DNA from: Ascaphus truei
Lineage: Eukaryota > Chordata > Amphibia > Anura > Ascaphidae
Assembly: GCA_036426205.1 (NCBI GenBank)
Contig: CM071570.1
Location: 143,460,450 to 143,524,449 of the forward strand
Direction of reading: 5' to 3'
DNA: 64,000 nucleotides
The stretch's first letter is position 1; the number at the start of each line of letters is the position of its first letter. Shown one piece after another: positions 58,716-64,000 of the stretch. A program made the translations under genes and the position numbers. A model generated the notes under the pieces. That model was given only the letters and a program-made list of their open reading frames with translations, was not told the DNA's origin and searched no databases.

Positions 58716-59739
58716 TTTTACTTTTAATAAAAAAATTAATTTGCTGATTCAAATCCTTTATAATGTGGTACGTCGGTATAGAGGCTCTGCACATCCATGG
58801 TAACCAAAAGATATCCTGTTGTCAGGGAGACGTATGGTGTTAATTTTGTTAAAAACATCTGTGAGGTATTTTATGTAAGATGGTGCATTGCTTGCAGACA
58901 TTATGTTATTAGGCAATTATGGGTCTACCGGGGAGTGTGTTGATATTTGTGTTGATTTTAGGTAGCCTATACAGGACTGTTTTAGAGGGGGATTCTTTGA
59001 TAAGACAAATACTCTGTTTTTTGTTGTTATATTATCCTCAAATGCATTTTTTAGCACTGTATTTTTTTTTTGTATCTTTAAAGTGGGATCACTGGGCAAG
59101 ATTCTGCAGTGGTTCCTATTTCCTAGCTGAGCCATGGATTCCTCGTGATAATCGTATTGGTTAAGAACAACAATAGCGCCACCTTTATCAGCGGGTTTTA
59201 TAACTATTTTCTCAAATTTTTCATGTTAATTGAGGGTCATGTTTTCAGCTAGTGATGGGTTATTCTTGATTATAGTGGGAGATTTACATTTATTGATATC
59301 AACCATATTGATGAATGTGTGAAATGTATGATTAGTGACTGGAGGGCAAAAGATTCAAGGATAACGCAATCTGGAATTATGTTGAAATAACGATAGATTT
59401 TAGTGATGGTTGGGGTACTTTGGGTCTTTGGTGGCACAGGTAGAGGGTTTTAGATTTCCAGTACATTGGTCGTTTGTATCTGAAAAAAAACTATTTTAAG
59501 ATTAATTGTGCAAAAAAAAAATTGTACAGTTCAACATTAGTCATAAATACGTCCCCTTGTTGTAGTGAACATATCCAATGCCTTTCTTGAAAACCTTGGT
59601 TTGCAGATCCGCCAGGGGGATATTTTGAAATGTTCACTAATCTATTGTTTCTCTTAGTTACTTTATATTTTGTAGGTTAGGATAATGCAAGGGATAATGT
59701 CATGGCTTACTATTGGCCTCGTAAGGCAGGACATTTAAG

Positions 59740-59885
59740 CCGCCATTTCGATAGCCCCACACAGCCCAGTCGGAGCTGCTATCTGTACCCCATACGTAGA
59801 TGAGTATCTTAAGAAGCAGCGGGTCCCGGAGCTGAAATTAACACAGTTCAGATCCCCTGCTTCAAACCTTTAACTTAAAAAAAGG
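59740..59885 (+). repeat. Dispersed repeat, copy 2
   Basis: Related to the minus-strand copy at 53396-53532, sharing GCTGAAATTAA, GTTCAGATCCCCTGCTT and a following AAAGGA-type A-rich end. Confidence 0.5.
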
Positions 59886-60975
59886 AAAGCAGGATTTCTG
59901 CTTTAAAGTAGCTTTTCATGTAACATTTATATCAAAAGTACAACCAAACAATGCTTGTATTGTATTTATTGTAGATGCAAAATAATATTTAAAAAGGAAA
60001 CAATTATGTATTACTATATATTTTAGTATAAATACACAGGTTATTTAAAAACAAAAAACAAATAGCACACTGTTCTCCAGTTCTTCTTCTTTGCAATTAG
60101 ATCATTAATATTTCATACATTAGGCTTTAAAAATATAAATTGGAGGTAAATGACTCCAGACTTCAGCTAAGTAAAGAATAGGAGGAAGGGTGATCTGAGT
60201 AGACTTGTGTCTCTAATTAACTTTCGGTTGTGCAACGTTAGAAGGTGGCTGTGAGTGCATTCATTTACCAGTCTTTTACTAATATACTTGTAATTAGTGA
60301 TAAAGAATATAAGCGCAAATAACACCACTTTAACAAAGAAACAAGATATACTATCCTTTAGAAAGTGCAGCTCCTGAGATAGGACTCAATCCCAATCTAA
60401 ACAGCAAACGATGAAGAACAGCAAGTGCGCAAATTTCATCAGGACATGAAAGAAATGAAAACACAAAATAGTGCAACATTGTTTTTTTCAGAGAAATAGA
60501 ATTCGTATTGTAGACTCTGCAGATTTTACACTCACATGTTTAACGTGATATTCAGGCAGTGTGGTTATTAGAAGTGACCAACTTTAGTTACATCCAGACA
60601 GGTACTCCAAATCAACACAGGTGACCAACTTTTATTGCATCCAGATAGGTACTCCAGATCAACACAGGCAATGTTCCATAAGGGGGAGGGGAAATCCGCA
60701 TATACAAGTAGAAAAGCAAAAATAGTGTAATATTGCTTTATTATTTAAAAAAAACACAAAGTATTGCCCTTACATAAGTGTCTTTGTGGTGAGCATTCAG
60801 ACCACCCTGGGTCAATTGGACAAACAGCACTCCAAACAATTTGAAGTACATCTCTAATCCAGCTTGCTGTTAATGTCCAATTTATAGCAAGTGCAACGGT
60901 TATTCTCCCCCCCCCCCCAAATCGCAGATAGGGACCATGGGGGGAAATCTACATATGTTAGTGTGGTGCAATACC
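59886..60975. other. Non-coding stretch with a 47-bp tandem duplication
   Basis: The unit starting GTGACCAACTTTAGTTACAT (60574-60620) is repeated at 60621-60667 with a few changes. A C-run lies at 60907-60918. No gene. Confidence 0.7.
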
Positions 60976-62258
60976 TGTTAGGCTCACAGGAGGCCTGAAC
61001 CTCCGCCACTGGGAGCCTTGGGTGTATCCTGGAATGTATGCTTACAGCACCTCCACCTGTGCAGGGATTCCAGGTTTATAGAATGACCCCTGACACAGGA
61101 CCCACAAATAGGAAACACATACACTGAAGTATATATATAACTGTTTACTATATGGGCAAAACAATAACATCACATCACATCAACAATAGCAACACAGCCA
61201 TGTTACCCTCTGCCACTAGCTGGCAGATATAACCTTTCCCCTAACTGGGCTATACCCTTACACCTATACCCAAGTGTCCCAATAGTCCAGCAACCCACCC
61301 ACTAGGCGTGATCAGTAGGGTACAGTTGGTGCACTTGTAGAAATACCTGCCCGGGCTCCTGCGCCCGGGTACAGCAACAACAGGAAAGGACCCGTCTGCG
61401 TCCAACGCTGAATCCGCAGCAATGGCGTCCTCTCCCAATCCAGATGATATCACCACACAGATAGCCTCTATCTTGAGTGATGCAGGTTGATCCCAGACAC
61501 ACTTGTCACACAGCTCCCTCCTTGTCAGAGCACACAGCAGTGTCTGTCTCACTGACTAAGCTACTGCTAAAAGGGCAAAGTCCCTACCTTAGGGCCTTCC
61601 CTACACAGCAGCTACACATCTACTGGTGAGTTGGGCCTAGCTGGGGCCTGGGGGTAACCTGGCCTAGTGTAAGAAGCCACTTGCTCCCTACACCTACCTC
61701 CCCCTCCCTTCTCCCAGCTCCAACTAACTCTTCCTGTCTGCACACAACAATGTATCCATATGCAGCATGAGAATCTGTCAGCCTTAGTGGCTGTCTGGCT
61801 GTCTGGCTGCATGTGACAGGGATCATAGGGCAGTCCCCAGAGGCTGCTGGGAATTGTAGTCCACTCTGGGGCTTTTCCCTATGAGGACCGCATTGGCACC
61901 TCTCTAATGGCCGCCTACCTTTCTCTATCTGTGCCTGCGCTAGATTAATGGCCACCGCGCCACTCTCCTGCACATGCGCAACATCTAGGGGGCCCTGCAC
62001 TACAGGTAATGGCAACCGCGACTCCTCATACACACCGTGCATGCGCGAACCCCGCACCAGTCGCAACATGGCCGCCGGTACTCCTGGGGCTACACTGCGC
62101 ATGCACGACTTCCCACGCATGCGGGAATGCACGCGAAATGGCAGCACCCTGGCACTGATGTCGCTGGGAGCCCCTGCAACTGCCTGATATGGTGCGGGGG
62201 TATCCGCTACTCTGCGCAGGTGAGGAGGGCCAGGGGGGACCCTGCTACACAAGTAACA
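60976..62258. mobile_element. Probable long LTR, 1283 bp
   Basis: Ends TGTTAGGC and AAGTAACA give TGTTA/TAACA inverted termini. Inside is a GC-richer, transcription-control-like stretch with GCATGCGC words at 61960-62125. GTTTGGTGCTATAC follows, possibly a primer-binding region, so an internal part may start at 62259. No 5-bp duplication was found, and no second LTR lies in the window; orientation is uncertain. Confidence 0.5.
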
Positions 62259-64000
62259 GTTTGGTGCTATACATTAAGCACAGGAGAACGCCCCTGTGTG
62301 GTTTAGCAATTACCATTAGGTGGGGTTTCACCTGAACCTTTGTGAAACTTTATATATAACATCTCCCCTTACGTGTGGTAAATTTTCCTATTTTAATCCA
62401 CGATTAATACTACAACATGGCTCAAATGATCTATTAAAAGCACAATGTTGGGGATCTGTACACCAAAGTGGATCGTTTGGAATCACAATTGTGTGCAAAT
62501 ACTCTCACATTGTTTTTCTCTCATCTTTCACATATCCACTTCTGATGGGCTGAGTCTACGCGCCGGAGGACATTTCTTTTTTCCTATACAGGGTTTAAAC
62601 CGATTTTGGTGTCCTCAATGCTCTGCATTGACTAATGTGGACGATGCTGTTAGGGACTCCCCTCTAGTGTGTCCTCATACATTAGAATAAGCCTTTGGCT
62701 TCTGCCATCATGGATGCTATATCACTACAAGGCTCTGTCCTTTTGTTTAATCCAGTGGTGTATGATAACCAAATTGAATTATGACTACATGCTTGTCCTG
62801 ATTGCATAGCGCTGCTCTAATGTACACCACTTGGAGGAAGTAACAATCACAACAGCTACCTCCTCTCCTGTTTCATGATTAGCAACACAGGAAAATCTGT
62901 ACTTTATTAGCTATTACTCATCAATATATGATGCTTTAAGGAAAGTGTCTGGCCATTCTTATAGAAGTAATAAGGTTGTACCAGGCCCCATCATAATCCA
63001 TGCATCTCTTCCGCCCTTCCATATGTGCAGTACCATCAATTTTAATGCTTAAGTCAAAGATACAGCGCACTACTAGTGAATCCTTTATTTAGTACACAGT
63101 ATTTTATTTCTCACGCAAATGTCTTCACACACTTAATTAGACAATATGTGATTACATTTATTGTTACATTGAGTTTTTATGCCCGTGTTTTCCGTTTGTT
63201 TTTCTTTTCCCATGGGTGTCCAGTTTCTAGACGTCCCGTTACAGGGACCACTTATTTTCACAGCTCCACGTTGTCTCTTCTTTAAAAGGGTCTCAGTTTG
63301 TTTTATCTCTATCTTGAGAAAGGTCTTATAATAGGACCAAAACATCGATCTGTGTAATAAAAAACATTTTTTTCTTTATGCTGAGTTCCTGAGTGCTTGT
63401 CATTTTCCACAATTTTGTATACTTTAATTACAGTACACCCAGGCAAGTGTGCCAGCTGTTTTATGAGGTGTGTGTGTGTGCATGGATCTCCCTGAGGAAG
63501 GGGCCCCCGAGATGGCTCCAGAGCATTGGATACCTGTTGGTATGGATCAAATATGCTTTTTTTCAATCTACCTGTAGTACTGTTTCTTTCCCTGGTCTTG
63601 ATTTTGGTGAAGTATCTTTTTTATATACTATTTATGACGATTGCACTTCCCAATTGTGAGCTAATTTTATGTACATATACTGCGAGAAACACACACACCC
63701 CCAAAGAGCCTGGGAGGAGCTGCCATTTGCACTTTGCAGCATTACTTGATGGCTGAAATCTGCAGTGAGCTCAACTGCATACAGCAAATTCTGCTCCTCT
63801 CCTCTGTGCATCTGGTTAAAATCCTAACTAGCCTGGGGGGCGATTTTCCTCCTGCCCCACAGGCCAGTCTCCCCCTGTCTTACAGGAAGACAACATTAAT
63901 AACCTAATTTGAAAACTGCATTCTTAAACGCAGTGTCCTCTGCTAGAAGAGTCAGTAAAATACAGGCCCTTTCAATAAAATGTCAATCCATGAAGACAAG
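62259..64000. other. Non-coding end of window with two hammerhead-like repeat motifs
   Basis: No gene. CTTGAGAAAGGTC...GGACCAAAACATCGA at 63313-63347 and CTGAGGAAGGGGCC...GGCTCC at 63492-63520 are decayed members of the same stem-plus-GAAAC type. Other parts are unclassified. Confidence 0.45.

Larger units (their letters stand above)
55440..59480 (-). pseudogene. Penelope-like retroelement (RT plus GIY-YIG type), broken and split by two insertions
   Basis: Read on the minus strand: IVIKPADKGGAIVV (59166-59213), a diagnostic N-terminal RT block; LVTMDVQSLYTDVP near 58790; FYKQIQGTA and MAPAYANLFM near 57690-57750; catalytic YIDDVF near 57605; a block with NSKLTIDYLDVRMEGNRLIT (56410-56480); NLRDRLV near 55975; and RGGDRECLLQQKEARW near 55590 at the C-terminal end. 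The GIY-YIG nuclease region (about 55650-55870) is too decayed to confirm catalytic residues. Stops and frameshifts occur throughout. Such elements use a telomerase-related reverse transcriptase. An L1 fragment (57832-58715) and another element (56531-57566) sit inside. The Neptune-like subgroup is my guess. Confidence 0.92.

Noticed and set aside
61620..62252. 210-codon minus-strand frame in the long LTR
   Set aside because: No domain or motif; it lies in CpG-rich LTR-like sequence with other open frames on both strands.

Overview
This window looks like vertebrate nuclear DNA, most probably from an amphibian (a frog is my best guess). It is AT-rich and mostly non-coding, and carries one clear host protein gene, the single-exon POU-homeodomain transcription factor POU3F2 (Brn-2), at 15483-16670 on the plus strand. 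The amphibian guess rests on a POU3F2 N-terminus without the long glycine and histidine tracts of mammals, and on the mix of old mobile DNA: Penelope-like elements, a Tc1-like transposon, an L1-like LINE, LTR elements and MITEs. I cannot name the species from sequence alone.

Layout. 1-2775 is a repeat-rich edge with hairpin elements, a broken Ty3/gypsy-type pol remnant on the minus strand and a hammerhead-like inverted pair. 2776-30457 is the quiet neighbourhood of POU3F2. It is non-coding, holds only a few microsatellites, and includes several repeat-free AT-rich stretches with homeodomain, POU, SOX or TCF-like words that are candidates for conserved enhancers. The gene has a GC-rich promoter with CCAAT and GC boxes, a GA-rich 5' leader and probably a long 3' UTR. 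This fits the known gene-desert setting of POU3F2 in vertebrates.

30458-43500 is a block of insertions. A 13-bp target-site duplication encloses a repeat built from ~598-bp units in direct and inverted order, itself hit by a 1632-bp Tc1 element whose transposase has one stop codon. Next come the 3' part of a Penelope-like element carrying a Harbinger-type MITE, an LTR element (37004-41951) with a head-to-head inverted LTR copy making a ~680-bp-arm palindrome, a foldback element with inverted hammerhead-like motifs, and a solo LTR with a 5-bp duplication. 43539-49600 is bounded by perfect 16-bp inverted repeats and TTAA and is filled with strand-asymmetric GT/G-rich and CA-rich low-complexity DNA and minisatellites.

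49605-64000 carries more dispersed repeats, a foldback element bearing an RFX X-box flanked by two CRE palindromes, and a layered nest: a Penelope-like element (minus, 55440-59480) split by an L1 3' fragment and by a ~1-kb element with a 12-bp duplication, the latter itself carrying a pogo-like MITE. A long LTR-like unit lies at 60976-62258.

No bacterial-type operon, CRISPR array, rRNA or tRNA was seen. POU3F2 is the only gene that looks functional; all mobile-element coding regions are broken. The most unusual signals are the recurring hammerhead-ribozyme-like motifs, the nested insertions with readable target duplications, the large palindromes and the RFX/CRE cluster.
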